Both the position numbers and the translations under genes were made by a program. Under the pieces are notes generated by a model, which had not been told where the DNA came from, ran no database searches, and saw only the letters and a program-made list of their open reading frames with translations. From JAPPLB01 sp965218555 (lineage in GTDB: Bacteria; Acidobacteriota; Terriglobia; Bryobacterales; UBA6623): a stretch of DNA of 64,000 nucleotides. Below are positions 7,800-16,682 of this stretch, one piece after another; the first letter of the stretch is position 1, and every line of letters begins with the position of its first letter. Location of the stretch: contig OZ244625.1 in assembly GCA_965218555.1 (NCBI GenBank), positions 248,001-312,000 of the forward strand, given 5' to 3'.

Positions 7800-10700
7800 A
7801 TGTTTGCATCCAATCGGAAAATAAGACTCTCCACACTGATAGGGCTCGTTGTACTGCTGGGGTTGGTGACGCTCCCCCTGCACGCGCAACGAACCTCGAC
7901 GCAGACCATTGAGGGTCTGGTAACGGACGCTACCGGCGCAGTCATCCCCGGCGCGACGGTGACCATGACGAACGTGGACACGGGTATTACGACCACCGTG
8001 AACACCAACGAAACCGGCAACTACCGCTTCTCGTACGTGCCGGTGGGCAACTACAACGTCCGCTGTGAGTTGGACGGCTTCAAGACACAGTCGGTGAGCG
8101 GGGTGCGCGTGGAGACCACGGCGCAGGTTCGAACCAACTTCGTGATGGAAGTCGGCGACGTTACCGAAACCATCGAAGTCGCCGCCGACGCGATCACGCT
8201 CAACACCGAGAACTCGACGGTCGGCAGCGTGATCGAAAACCGGCAGATCGTCGAGTTGCCGCTCAACGGCCGCAACATCGTCCAGTTGGCGGTTCTGGTT
8301 CCGGGCGTGCAGTTCGGACAGCGCTCGGGCATGAATCGGGGCGACAGCGGTTACATCCCCGAGGGCAGCTATTCGGTGAGCGCCAATGGCGTGCGCGAGC
8401 TTCACCAAGTGGTCAGCCTCGACGGCACCGACACCGCCGACGTACGGCGCTCGGTCACACCGTTCGTGCCTTCCATCGAGGCGATCGAGGAGTTCAAGCT
8501 CCAGACCAGCTCCTTCTCGGCGGAGACCGGCTTTGGCGGCGGCGCCGTAACGAACATCACGCTCAAGAGCGGCACGAACGAGCTGCACGGCACGTTCTAC
8601 GAGTTCCTGCGCAACAACGCCCTGGACGCCGAGCCCTACTTCCTGAACTTCGAGCGGGCCGCCAACGAGCGCACAGAGGTCAACCAGCGCATCCGCAATC
8701 AGTTCGGCTTCGTCATGAGCGGTCCCATCGTCAAGAACAAGACGTTCTGGATGTTCGCCTGGGACGGGCGCCGCGAGCGGACGAAGAGTGTGGCGGAAAG
8801 CTTCTATCCCCACGATTCGTTTCGCGGGGGCGACTTCTCGGAGCTGATGACGCCCACGCCTCGTTCCGGGGGCAGGATGCGCCAGCCCATCCTGATCTAC
8901 GACCCGTTCACCGGCGATCCCTTCCCCAACAACACCATCCCGTCGGACCGCATCCACCCCGGAATCCGGGACAACATCCTGCCGGTGGTGGCGCGGGCCG
9001 ACTTCCGCCAGCCGGACCCCCTGGACTTCACGCGCCGCCAGGGACTCGTCAGGCCGTTGACCGTGAATCAATACTTCACGAAAGTCGATCACCACTTCAG
9101 CGATACCGACCGCATCTTCGGAAGGCTTGCGGTCTCAAAAAGCGATCGGGTGAACCCTACCTTGAACCCGAACTTCATGAGTACCCGGGGGGAGAACACC
9201 TACAACGTCGCCACGCAGTGGATCCATACGTTCAGTCAGAACATGATCAACGAGTTCCGGTTCGGCTTCCAGAAGTTCAACCGGGGCAGCTTCAGTCCCC
9301 GCACCGGCGACGAAAGCTTCAACATGCCGGCCCTCGGCATCGGGCCGTTCCACATCATCGCGGGCTCGGGCCGCCAGCTCGACACCGACGAGCACGGCTA
9401 TCCCAACCTGAGCCTCTACAACGTCAACGACGGCCGTGAATACAACAACCCCAACAACCAGCAGATCGGCAACCATCTGTCGGTCATCAAGGGTTCTCAC
9501 AACCTGAAGATGGGCGGGGAGGTCTACCGGCTGACGATGCACGACGGTGGCGCGAACCTGGGCCGGGGCCGGGTGCGTTGGAGCAACAACGAGGTGGGCC
9601 TCAACCATGCCTCGTTCCTGATGGGCATCCCCAACACGACGGAGACGCCCGAAGGGGTCGCCATCACCAGCCCGGTCGCGGTCCGCCAGGGCTACTACAT
9701 CCAGGACGACTGGAAGTTCAGCCCGCGGCTGACGATCAACATGGGCTTCCGGTTCGACTACAACGGCAACATCCGTGGCCGCGGCGGTTTCTTGCGGACG
9801 GTCTTGTTCCCCGACGAGAACCATGCGCCGGGCACCGCTGTCGGCAACGGCGGTTTTACCGATCCGGATACGGGGCGGCAAATCCCCACCATGGGACCGC
9901 CGGAGTTGGGTGAGGGCGGCGCCATCAAGCTGTTCCATCAGGACGTTCGCTTCTTCATGCCGCGGCTGGGCATCGCTTATCGCCCGACCGAGAAGTGGGT
10001 GGTGCGGACCGCCGCAGGCTACTTCGACAACCTCATGCACTGGAACAACTGGTCGATTCTGAACCTGAATCCCCCGTTGGCCGCCGCGACGGAGTTCATC
10101 CAGACCATGGACCCCGCTCAAAGCATCACGGTCAGCGGGATCGGCGGAGAGCCGGTAACCCTCCGAACGCAGCGATTCCGGGACAACAACTTGGCGATCA
10201 CGCTCGACGATCCGTTCCTGGACAACGTCGGCGCGCTTCCCAGCAACCTCGGGGACCCCGTCAACACGGTGGCGCTCAACCCGGAAACCAAGGATGGCGA
10301 CATGTGGAAGTGGAGCTTCGACCTCCAGCGCGACCTGGGTTTCAACACCCAGTTGACCGTGGGCTACGTGGGCCACGCGATGCGCCATGTCGGCAACAGC
10401 ATGCGCAACTGGAACTCGCCCGCGCCGTCTCCGGACAGTCAAATCCAGGCGAATCGGCCGTTCCCGCGGTTTTTCGACCCCGCAACGCCGGAGCTGGGCG
10501 TGCAAAACCTCTCGACAGTTCGCTACCTGGACACCTACCAGAACGCCTTCCATCACGGCTTGCAGATGGAGCTGAAGAAGCGTTACTCGTCCGGTTTCAT
10601 GTTCGGTGTCGCCTACACCTTCTCGAAAACGCACGGCGACGGCGAAGCGGGCGGCAACCAGGGCGCTCAGATTCAACAGCCGCGTCTCTGCCGCCACTGC

Positions 10701-11294
10701 GACCGCGGCCGGCTGCGGTTTGACCAGACACAGTACTTGGTTGCCAACTTCGTCTGGGATATGCCGGGGCGGAACCTGCCGGGCGCTCTGAAGCACATCA
10801 TCGGCGGCTGGCAGTCGAACGGGATCATCTCGCTGCGCACCGGTTTCCCGTACCAGATCCGGGCGCGACGGCAAGATCTGAACGTCGTCGAGGAGCACGT
10901 GCGGCCGGACCTTGTCGGGCAGCCTGCGTTCGCCGGCCAGAACCGCAAGTTGTGGTTCCGCCCGGATGCCTTCCAGCGGGTCACGTGCCGCATTCCCGAA
11001 CGGCAGGATCTGTGTCATGTCGGCGACTTCGGCTATAACGTGCTCGACTCGCCGGGACAGAGGAGAGTCGATTTCGGCCTCTTCAAGAACTTCCAGATTA
11101 CGGAGAGGTTCACTCTACAGTTCCGTTCGGAGTTCTACAACGCGTTGAATACGCCCTATTTCAACCAGCCGTCGAGCTCCCTGGGGTTTTCTTCGGTGAC
11201 GCAGCTCACCCCGGACAGCTCTCGTCAGGGAGAGATCCGAGGCACGCGGCAGGACATGCGGATTCTTCAGTTCGGACTGAAGCTCTCCTTCTAA
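7800..11294 (+). CDS. TonB-dependent receptor, Oar-like, with carboxypeptidase-regulatory domain
   Basis: A 1164-residue outer-membrane protein. It has a signal peptide (about 1-30, ending LPLHAQ), then a CarboxypepD-regulatory-like domain (IEGLVTDATGAVIPGATV to GFKTQSVSGV, about 38-105). A plug-like region contains VELPLNGRNIVQLAVLVPGV and VSLDGTD, and a long beta-barrel follows, ending RILQFGLKLSF with the aromatic C-terminal residue of outer-membrane proteins. This Oar/Cna-B architecture is greatly expanded in Acidobacteriota. Substrate unknown. The start at ATG 7800 is supported by GAGGAAAATAACATG. It is monocistronic, with a strong promoter and a strong terminator. Long open frames on the opposite strand are GC-driven shadows. 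Confidence 0.93.
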   Translation: MFASNRKIRLSTLIGLVVLLGLVTLPLHAQRTSTQTIEGLVTDATGAVIPGATVTMTNVDTGITTTVNTNETGNYRFSYVPVGNYNVRCELDGFKTQSVSGVRVETTAQVRTNFVMEVGDVTETIEVAADAITLNTENSTVGSVIENRQIVELPLNGRNIVQLAVLVPGVQFGQRSGMNRGDSGYIPEGSYSVSANGVRELHQVVSLDGTDTADVRRSVTPFVPSIEAIEEFKLQTSSFSAETGFGGGAVTNITLKSGTNELHGTFYEFLRNNALDAEPYFLNFERAANERTEVNQRIRNQFGFVMSGPIVKNKTFWMFAWDGRRERTKSVAESFYPHDSFRGGDFSELMTPTPRSGGRMRQPILIYDPFTGDPFPNNTIPSDRIHPGIRDNILPVVARADFRQPDPLDFTRRQGLVRPLTVNQYFTKVDHHFSDTDRIFGRLAVSKSDRVNPTLNPNFMSTRGENTYNVATQWIHTFSQNMINEFRFGFQKFNRGSFSPRTGDESFNMPALGIGPFHIIAGSGRQLDTDEHGYPNLSLYNVNDGREYNNPNNQQIGNHLSVIKGSHNLKMGGEVYRLTMHDGGANLGRGRVRWSNNEVGLNHASFLMGIPNTTETPEGVAITSPVAVRQGYYIQDDWKFSPRLTINMGFRFDYNGNIRGRGGFLRTVLFPDENHAPGTAVGNGGFTDPDTGRQIPTMGPPELGEGGAIKLFHQDVRFFMPRLGIAYRPTEKWVVRTAAGYFDNLMHWNNWSILNLNPPLAAATEFIQTMDPAQSITVSGIGGEPVTLRTQRFRDNNLAITLDDPFLDNVGALPSNLGDPVNTVALNPETKDGDMWKWSFDLQRDLGFNTQLTVGYVGHAMRHVGNSMRNWNSPAPSPDSQIQANRPFPRFFDPATPELGVQNLSTVRYLDTYQNAFHHGLQMELKKRYSSGFMFGVAYTFSKTHGDGEAGGNQGAQIQQPRLCRHCDRGRLRFDQTQYLVANFVWDMPGRNLPGALKHIIGGWQSNGIISLRTGFPYQIRARRQDLNVVEEHVRPDLVGQPAFAGQNRKLWFRPDAFQRVTCRIPERQDLCHVGDFGYNVLDSPGQRRVDFGLFKNFQITERFTLQFRSEFYNALNTPYFNQPSSSLGFSSVTQLTPDSSRQGEIRGTRQDMRILQFGLKLSF

Positions 11295-11321
11295 GCCGGG
11301 AGGCTGAACTTTTTAACAAGG

Positions 11322-11350
11322 GGCCGGCCCTCACGGGCCGGCCTTTTCCT
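11322..11350 (+). terminator. Rho-independent terminator of the TonB receptor gene
   Basis: GGCCGGCCC (11322-11330), loop TCAC, GGGCCGGCC (11335-11343), then TTTTCCTT. The stem is a perfect 9 bp and starts 28 nt after the stop codon. A degenerate copy of its right half recurs at 12301 as part of the direct repeat. Confidence 0.8.
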
Positions 11351-11602
11351 TGCGCTCGTCATCCGGCCGTGACGCGCGCTCTTCCGCGTTTGCCTCACGA
11401 TCCAACAGGCATCTACAATCAGCCCACGGGTGCAGGTGGGTGTCTGCGCCATCCCGTCCCGGAGGACGCGCCCGCCGCTTACCGTCGGATACGCAGTTGT
11501 GAGTCGTCCGGAGAAACCATCTCGCTTCGGTTCGGCATGCTTGACGGCCGCACTGGCTATCGTTTTGTCGTGGGGTTGCGCCGCCCCGACGTCGACGGAA
11601 CA
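11334..11602 (+). repeat. 269-bp direct repeat, copy 1
   Basis: Aligns without gaps to 12301-12569 at a constant offset of 967 nt, with about 18 mismatches by my count. It covers the right half of the TonB-gene terminator, a TACAAT promoter (11414-11419) and the first 58 codons of a gene identical in layout to the cytochrome/TPR gene start. The two copies enclose about 700 bp with a small coiled-coil gene. Confidence 0.9.
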
Positions 11603-11726
11603 ACGGCATTCCGGACCGAGCGCCCTTGGCCGCCGACGGCCGAAGTACAGGATGAAGCACTCGTCCCAAGGTGCTTGCGCTCGTTCCACCAGAACGCGGT
11701 GCAGTCGGCGATGCGTGAGACAATGA
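11430..11726 (+). pseudogene. Duplicated 5-prime fragment of the cytochrome/TPR gene
   Basis: From GTG 11430 the first 58 codons repeat the start of the gene at 12397 (MQVGVC...SWGCAAPTSTEQ), including the lipoprotein signal, with seven amino-acid differences. After codon 58 the frame runs into unrelated sequence and stops at 11726. No cytochrome, monooxygenase or TPR part follows, so this is a promoter-plus-signal-peptide duplicate and not a working gene. If translated it would give a 98-residue lipoprotein with an Arg-rich tail. In 11603-11869, the unrelated sequence up to the coiled-coil gene, I recognise no gene on either strand. Confidence 0.75.
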
Positions 11727-11869
11727 ACTGCTTGTCGAGCCGTACCGGCGGCGTATGGCGGCGCACGTGAGCGACAATACAGAGTACAAGCCCTTGCCGT
11801 GGCCGCACGAGGCCGTGGTGATCGGTCAGATGATGTGAATGGGGAGGACGTTGTGAGAAGGTATAGGCG

Positions 11870-12175
11870 ATGAGCGCTGAACTGATCGGCATTCTGAGTG
11901 TGGGTGTTGCGCTGGCGGCACTCCACGTGGCAAGTATCAAGGGCTTGCGCGAGGACATGAACGCAAGCATCAAGGGCTTGCGCGAGGACATGAACGCAAG
12001 CATCAAGGGCTTGCGCGAGGACATGAACGAAAGTATCAAGGGCTTGCGCGAGGACATGAAGGTCATGGAGAATCGCCTGGACTCCCTGGAGCAACGCATG
12101 GCGCGGCTGGAAGGCGTGCTGGACGGCTTGCGCGAGGCGCTCTTCGAGCGCGCCCGCGAGCGGGTGTCGGAATGA
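11870..12175 (+). CDS. Small membrane-anchored coiled-coil protein with 11-residue repeats
   Basis: A 101-residue protein: a short N-terminal hydrophobic segment (about 4-21), then four tandem copies of an 11-residue unit (SIKGLREDMNA), then a heptad-like segment (MENRLDSLEQRMARLEGVLDGLREALFERA). Eleven-residue periodicity favours a right-handed (hendecad) coiled coil. The likely product is an oligomeric membrane-anchored rod. Similar short TM plus coiled-coil proteins of unknown function are common in bacterial genomes; I cannot assign a role. AGAAGG precedes the ATG. The gene lies between the two copies of the 269-bp direct repeat, so it looks like an insertion. Confidence 0.7.
   Translation: MSAELIGILSVGVALAALHVASIKGLREDMNASIKGLREDMNASIKGLREDMNESIKGLREDMKVMENRLDSLEQRMARLEGVLDGLREALFERARERVSE
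11933..12064 (+). repeat. Four tandem 33-bp units inside the coiled-coil gene
   Basis: Units at 11933, 11966, 11999 and 12032 are near-identical, differing at only a few positions (AGTATC versus AGCATC starts, GCA/GAA ends). The 33-bp period keeps the frame, so copy number could vary by slippage without disrupting the protein. Confidence 0.9.
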
Positions 12176-12300
12176 CGCTTCTATCAAAGCGGCAATGGGT
12201 GTGTATCGGCCCCGATTCGGGTGTTCGATGTTCCCACAACCATACCTCCTATCTCTCTCCCCCCTGTGGTTATCCCTGTATTCCCGGAGGCCCCGCCTCG

Positions 12301-12569
12301 CGGGCCGGCCTTTTCCTTGCGCTCGTCCTTCGGCCGTAACGCGGACTCTTTCGTGTTTGCCTCACGATCCAACAGGCATCTACAATCAGCCCACGGGTGC
12401 AGGTGGGTGTCTGCGTCATCCCGTCTCGGAAGACGCACCTGCCGCTTCCCGTCGGATACGCAGTTGTGAGTCGTCCGGAGAAACCATCTCGCTTCGGCCC
12501 GGCATGCTCTACGGCCGCACTGGCTATCGTTTTGTCGTGGGGTTGCGCGGCCCCGACGTCGACGGAACA
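12301..12569 (+). repeat. 269-bp direct repeat, copy 2
   Basis: Partner of 11334-11602. This copy carries the promoter and first 58 codons of the intact cytochrome/TPR gene. Its left edge retains only the right half of the terminator stem, which suggests that copy 1 is at the original junction with the TonB gene. Confidence 0.9.
12381..12386 (+). promoter_or_regulatory. -10 hexamer TACAAT of the cytochrome/TPR gene
   Basis: TACAAT ends 10 nt before GTG 12397. The same hexamer at the same distance is preserved in the duplicate (11414-11419 before GTG 11430). Confidence 0.5.
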
Positions 12570-14424
12570 GACGTCTCGCCCAGGGTCGAGCCGGTGGACC
12601 TTCACGCGAGACATCGCTCCGGTGATCTACGAGAACTGCGCCGGGTGCCACCGTCCGGGTGAAGCCGGTCCCTTCCCGCTGCTGACCTACGACGACGTTC
12701 GTCGTCGTGCAGGGCTTGTTCAGACCGTGACGCAGAGCCGCTACATGCCGCCCTGGCTTCCCGAACCGGGCTATGGAGATTTCGAAGGCGTGCGGCGAGT
12801 GAGCGGCGAAGAGATTGCCATGATCGAAGAGTGGGTTGCCGGAGGCGCTCCCGAAGGTGACCCCGCCGACCTCCCTCCCTTGCCCGAGTGGACGGAGGGA
12901 TGGCAGTTGGGCGAGCCGGATCTCGTGATTCAGATGCCGGAGGCCTACGACCTGCCCGCCGGCGGAGAGGATGTCTTTCGCAACTTCGCGATTCCTATCC
13001 CTGTTTCCGAACCCAAGTACGTTCAAGGCTTCGAGTTCCGCCCCGGCAACGCCAAGATCGTGCATCATGCCCGGATGCTGCTGGACCGTTCCGGCCGTTC
13101 CCGGCGGCGTAATGCCGAAGAGCCGGGACCCGGTTTCGCAAGCAGCATGCTCATGGACGAGATCTTTGACCCCTCCGGTCACTGGATCGGCTGGACGCCG
13201 GGCAAGCAGCCGGTTCTGCGTCCCGACGATATGGCGTGGGAACTATTGCCGGGGACCGATCTTGTGCTCGAAATGCACATGCTTCCGACCGGAAAGCCGG
13301 AGCGGTTACAGTCCTCGTTTGGTTTTTACTTCACCGCCGCGAAACCGTCGCGGACACCCTTCATTCTTCGCTTGGGCTCAAAGACGATCGACATCGCGCC
13401 GGGAGAAGAGCACTACGTGATCGAAGACCGCTACGTGCTGCCGGTGGACGTCGAGGTTCTCAACGTGTACCCGCACGCGCACTATCTCGGACAGCGAATG
13501 GAAGGTTGGGCCGTACTCCCCGACGGGACGAAACACCCGCTGCTGCGCATCGAGAGATGGGACTTCGACTGGCAGGACGAATACCGTTACGTCAAGCCGC
13601 CTGTCCTGCCTCGGGGAACCGCGCTGGAGATGCGTTTCACGTACGACAACTCGGCGGCGAACGCGGAGAATCCGAGGAATCCTCCGGTACGCGTAACGTA
13701 CGGTTGGAAGACCGCCGAGGAGATGGGGGACCTGTGGTTTCAAGTGCTGCCGCGCGACTCGAACGACTGGGCGCTGCTGAGCCGCGATTTCGGACGCAAG
13801 GAACGGCTGGCGCAGATCGCGGGTTATGAGAAGCAGTTGCAGATTCATCCCGAAGACTACGAAAAACACAATGCGCTGGGGAACCTCTACCTCGAAGCCA
13901 ATGACACCGGCAAGGCGATCCCTTGTTTCCGGCGGGCTCTGGCGATCAAGCCGGACTATCCGTACGCGCACTACAACCTGGGGGTCGCGAGCGAGTCTTT
14001 GGGCAAGGCGGATGAGGCGATCGGCCACTACCGCACCGCGCTCCGGCACCGGCCGGATCACGCCCCCTCTCATAACAACATGGCGATTGCACTGTTTGAC
14101 CGCGGTGACGTATCCGCCGCAACGCAACATCTCAAAGAGGCGATTGCCGCGGACAAGGCCAACGCCGAAGCACACAACAACCTCGGCATTGTGTTCGGCT
14201 CGCAGGGCGATTTCGACGCCGCGGCTCGCGAGTTCCGGCAAGCCCTGCGGCTCGCCCCTGATTACGCCGAAGCTCATAACAACCTGGCTAACACCCTGGC
14301 GGCGATGGGCAAGCTTGACGAAGCCATCCGCCACTACAAGCAGGCTCTGGAAATTTCTCCCGATTACGCCGACGCCCGGCGCAACCTGTCGCTTGCAGAG
14401 CGCGCCAGACAGTCGGAACCCTGA
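12397..14424 (+). CDS. Lipoprotein with cytochrome c, copper-monooxygenase-like and TPR domains
   Basis: A 675-residue exported protein. The signal ends in the lipobox LSWGC (Cys about 50). A c-type haem motif CAGCH follows at about 81-85. The middle section resembles the copper type II ascorbate-dependent monooxygenase C-terminal fold, with candidate copper ligands in KIVHHARML, LEMHMLPTGKP and YPHAHYLGQRMEG. From about residue 485 there are five or six TPR units (ALGNLYLEANDTGKAI, YNLGVASESLGKADEAI and so on). This fusion is common in Acidobacteriota and Planctomycetota; substrate unknown. GTG 12397 fits the nearby TACAAT, but GTG 12466 would give a more ordinary short signal-peptide start. 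A redoxin lipoprotein follows. Confidence 0.85.
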   Translation: MQVGVCVIPSRKTHLPLPVGYAVVSRPEKPSRFGPACSTAALAIVLSWGCAAPTSTEQTSRPGSSRWTFTRDIAPVIYENCAGCHRPGEAGPFPLLTYDDVRRRAGLVQTVTQSRYMPPWLPEPGYGDFEGVRRVSGEEIAMIEEWVAGGAPEGDPADLPPLPEWTEGWQLGEPDLVIQMPEAYDLPAGGEDVFRNFAIPIPVSEPKYVQGFEFRPGNAKIVHHARMLLDRSGRSRRRNAEEPGPGFASSMLMDEIFDPSGHWIGWTPGKQPVLRPDDMAWELLPGTDLVLEMHMLPTGKPERLQSSFGFYFTAAKPSRTPFILRLGSKTIDIAPGEEHYVIEDRYVLPVDVEVLNVYPHAHYLGQRMEGWAVLPDGTKHPLLRIERWDFDWQDEYRYVKPPVLPRGTALEMRFTYDNSAANAENPRNPPVRVTYGWKTAEEMGDLWFQVLPRDSNDWALLSRDFGRKERLAQIAGYEKQLQIHPEDYEKHNALGNLYLEANDTGKAIPCFRRALAIKPDYPYAHYNLGVASESLGKADEAIGHYRTALRHRPDHAPSHNNMAIALFDRGDVSAATQHLKEAIAADKANAEAHNNLGIVFGSQGDFDAAAREFRQALRLAPDYAEAHNNLANTLAAMGKLDEAIRHYKQALEISPDYADARRNLSLAERARQSEP

Positions 14425-14483
14425 GCCGGATTCTGTTGGCCGACGAGAGCCGGGACGGGTTTGCCTGGCGGAACAAGGCCCCG

Positions 14484-14489
14484 TACAAT
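14484..14489 (+). promoter_or_regulatory. Possible -10 hexamer TACAAT upstream of the redoxin gene
   Basis: TACAAT in CCCCGTACAATCAGCC lies 92 nt before the ATG at 14582 and after the stop of the TPR gene. It would give the redoxin gene its own transcript. Confidence 0.35.
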
Positions 14490-14581
14490 CAGCCTTGAGG
14501 GCGCGGCTTCGCCGGGATGCAAATCGTCGGCAAAAAGACCGCCCCCTGGATGGACGGATCGTTCTGAGCGGGAACTCCAGG

Positions 14582-15190
14582 ATGCAAGTCGCCGGACCGT
14601 GCAAGGAGCCAACAATCGCTCTTTACATCGTCCTGTCGGTGCTCGCGGGCCTGCTGATGAGCTTGTCTTGCGGCGGTTCCGATCCAAAAGTGGTGTTGCT
14701 TGACCTCGACGGACGATCGGTCGCCCCTCTCGATGACATAGACGCCCGGGCAAGCGTCTTCATCTTCAGCAGCGTCGATTGTCCCGTTTCGAACCGTTAC
14801 GCCCCGGAGGTGCAACGGCTCAAGGCGGAGTTCTCGAACCAAGGCGTCAGGTTCTGGCTCGTGTATCCGAACCCCGCCGAGACACCGGGTGCCATTCGGC
14901 AACACCTGGAGGACTTTGGATACGACTTCGATGCCCTCCGCGACCCGGAGCATCGGCTCGTGGACTTGACTCGAGCGAGCGTGACACCCGAGGCCGCGGT
15001 TTTCGCTTCCGACAGCCGCCTGGCCTATCGCGGCCGGATCGACGACCGCTATCTCGACTTTGGAAAGGTCCGTCCGCGTCCGACGAAGCACGACCTCGAG
15101 GAAGCCTTGCAGGTGGTCCTCGCCGGCGAATCGTTCACCCCTCGCTTTACCAAGGCGGTCGGATGCTACATCTCCGATATGCGGCGTTGA
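14582..15190 (+). CDS. Redoxin-domain lipoprotein
   Basis: A 202-residue protein with a lipoprotein signal ending LLMSLSC (Cys about 30) and a thioredoxin-like AhpC/TSA-type domain. The strand FIFSSVDCPVSNRYAPEVQRL holds a single peroxidatic-type cysteine (about 67, no CxxC). FWLVYPNPAETPGAIRQHL is the next strand/helix, and a second cysteine sits near the C-terminus in KAVGCYI. Redoxins of this form are frequently next to, or fused with, cytochrome c/copper-monooxygenase proteins in Acidobacteriota and Planctomycetota, as here. The partner relationship is inferred from position. The ATG at 14582 is chosen because it directly precedes the signal peptide; a longer in-frame opening overlaps the TPR gene and is not real. 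Confidence 0.8.
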   Translation: MQVAGPCKEPTIALYIVLSVLAGLLMSLSCGGSDPKVVLLDLDGRSVAPLDDIDARASVFIFSSVDCPVSNRYAPEVQRLKAEFSNQGVRFWLVYPNPAETPGAIRQHLEDFGYDFDALRDPEHRLVDLTRASVTPEAAVFASDSRLAYRGRIDDRYLDFGKVRPRPTKHDLEEALQVVLAGESFTPRFTKAVGCYISDMRR

Positions 15191-15336
15191 GCTGAGACCG
15201 TCCGAACCAACGCGGCCAAGGATCCCCGGATCGGCAGTCGCGCGCAAAGAAAGGCGCGGCGTTCCTGGGGCGACCACGCTTTACCCACTCGAACCGGGGC
15301 GCCTGACGCCGCCCGCGTGACTTGCACCAGGGGCGG

Positions 15337-16323
15337 CTATGCGGCGAGATAGCCGTCGAGCTTCTGCTTCGAATCCCGCAGGTACACGGGCATCGCTTCG
15401 CCTTCGCCGCCGATCTCGAAGATCAGCACGCCGGGATACTGAATCTCTCGCAGCTTGGAAAGCAGCCGAGGGTAATCGATGAAGCCGTGGACGAGCGGCT
15501 TGTGTTCGCGCCAGGTGTCCGGCTCGATGTCGTGGACGTGCAGATGGAACAGCTTTTCGCCGAGCGCCTCGACGATCTTCACGTTGACGTCGTTGTACGC
15601 CTTGATTCCTTCGGGCGTACCGTATTCCTCGGGCTTGACGTGTGACAGCTCATCGAAGCGGGCCTGATGTCCCACGTCGAGCGTCACCCCGACGTTGTCG
15701 TGGTTGATCTCGTCGATAAAGTCGACGAGCCCCGGAATTGAAGGCGGCGCGCTGGTTTCGCAGGCGATCTGAAATCCTAGGTCGGCGGCCATAGACGCCC
15801 ATTTGCGGGTTCGTTCGATGACCGTGGGACGAGTCTCCTCCAACTTCGTTCCGCCGGATTGAGGGTGCAGCACCGCGACCTTGGCTCCCATGAACCCGCT
15901 GGCCTCGATGCTCATCTCGAGGTCCGCGACGGCATCGTCGTCATCGGGTTGCATGTAGGGCACCGAGAAGGGAAGATGGACCGTTACCTGGTCGAACGGC
16001 GCGAGCGCCGCCTTGATCTTCTCTTTCTGCTCCTCCGTAAGCTGGTCGTATCGGAAGCCCGGGTGTTGCTCCGGCGTGGCTTCAAGGCGCCCCAAGACGA
16101 GCAGAACCTCGAGCGTGCGGAATCCGAGACCATACACGATATCGATAGCCTCGAAAAACCCCGCGCCCTGAATAGCGGTGTTGGCGCCGACGACGTGAGG
16201 CACGAACTCGAATCGCGGCGTGGGCGCGTCAGAGGCCGGTTGCTGCCCATCGCAGCCGAACAGAGAAGCGGCCGCCCATCCACCCGCACAAGTCAGAAAA
16301 CCGCGACGATCGAGTCCGTGCAT
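15337..16323 (-). CDS. Tat-exported sugar phosphate isomerase/epimerase family protein
   Basis: A 328-residue protein with a twin-arginine signal (LDRRGFLTCAGG, residues 3-14) and a Cys soon after the hydrophobic stretch (SLFGC), so it may be a Tat lipoprotein. The rest is an AP-endonuclease-2-like TIM barrel. Candidate metal and substrate positions are VHLPFS, AVLHPQSGG, FQIACETSA, VGVTLDVGHQ, LFHLHVHDI and LIFEIGGEGE. The substrate is unknown; relatives are often annotated as sugar isomerases or inosose dehydratase-like. I start it at the second Met because TATAAT lies 7 nt before it and the first Met overlaps that hexamer. It is convergent with the redoxin gene. Confidence 0.85.
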   Translation of the reverse strand: MHGLDRRGFLTCAGGWAAASLFGCDGQQPASDAPTPRFEFVPHVVGANTAIQGAGFFEAIDIVYGLGFRTLEVLLVLGRLEATPEQHPGFRYDQLTEEQKEKIKAALAPFDQVTVHLPFSVPYMQPDDDDAVADLEMSIEASGFMGAKVAVLHPQSGGTKLEETRPTVIERTRKWASMAADLGFQIACETSAPPSIPGLVDFIDEINHDNVGVTLDVGHQARFDELSHVKPEEYGTPEGIKAYNDVNVKIVEALGEKLFHLHVHDIEPDTWREHKPLVHGFIDYPRLLSKLREIQYPGVLIFEIGGEGEAMPVYLRDSKQKLDGYLAA

Positions 16324-16330
16324 CGGCCTC

Positions 16331-16336
16331 ATTATA
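16331..16336 (-). promoter_or_regulatory. -10 box TATAAT of the Tat isomerase gene
   Basis: Perfect TATAAT reading leftward, 7 nt before the ATG at 16323. The transcript is predicted to begin at or next to the start codon. Confidence 0.6.
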
Positions 16337-16682
16337 GGAGGACGCGCGTTACACCCTCATGAAGCCCTTGCGAGATGAGGCGCGGCGCAGAGGAAAGACG
16401 GGCCGGTGCAACTGTTTCAAGAGGAAGAGAGAACCCCGTAGCAAAGGGCAGCACCAGGGAAACCGCCGACTTCGGGAGCAGGCTATTCAGTTGCCGGCGA
16501 TACGTCGCCTTCGGGGCTCGATGGAGCGCGGGCGAGAGACGGTCTTCGCAAAGGTGATAGCTCTGCCGCGATCCAAAGTGAGATCGAAGTGAAACGAAAG
16601 CACGAGCACAACCCGTCCTACTATGCGAAGAGAGTCGTTCCGAGAGCCATCGCTTCCTTGGAAAGGTAAGGAGAAACCAGCC
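16337..16682. other. Intergenic region before the ArdC remnant
   Basis: About 350 bp. I see no convincing gene on either strand. Just before the next gene there is a good Shine-Dalgarno sequence (AAGGAG, 16668-16673). No clear promoter or repeat was found. Confidence 0.4.

Noticed and set aside
7689..11018. Two very long open frames on the minus strand (7689-9095 and 9135-11018) opposite the TonB receptor
   Set aside because: Their compositions are Arg/Val/Ala-rich with no domain motifs, and the plus strand has a full TonB receptor with signal peptide, promoter and terminator. They are GC-rich antisense shadows.
11933..12064. Tandem 33-bp units considered as a CRISPR-like array
   Set aside because: Units are contiguous with no spacers and are in frame inside a protein gene.
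11557..12187. Minus-strand frames of 180 and 298 codons across the duplication and the coiled-coil gene
   Set aside because: They cross repeat borders and read the antisense of the 33-bp units (VLAQALDACVH-type repeats), which only reflects the tandem DNA.
13378..14604. 408-codon minus-strand frame opposite the TPR gene
   Set aside because: The plus strand carries haem, copper-ligand and TPR motifs; the antisense frame has none.
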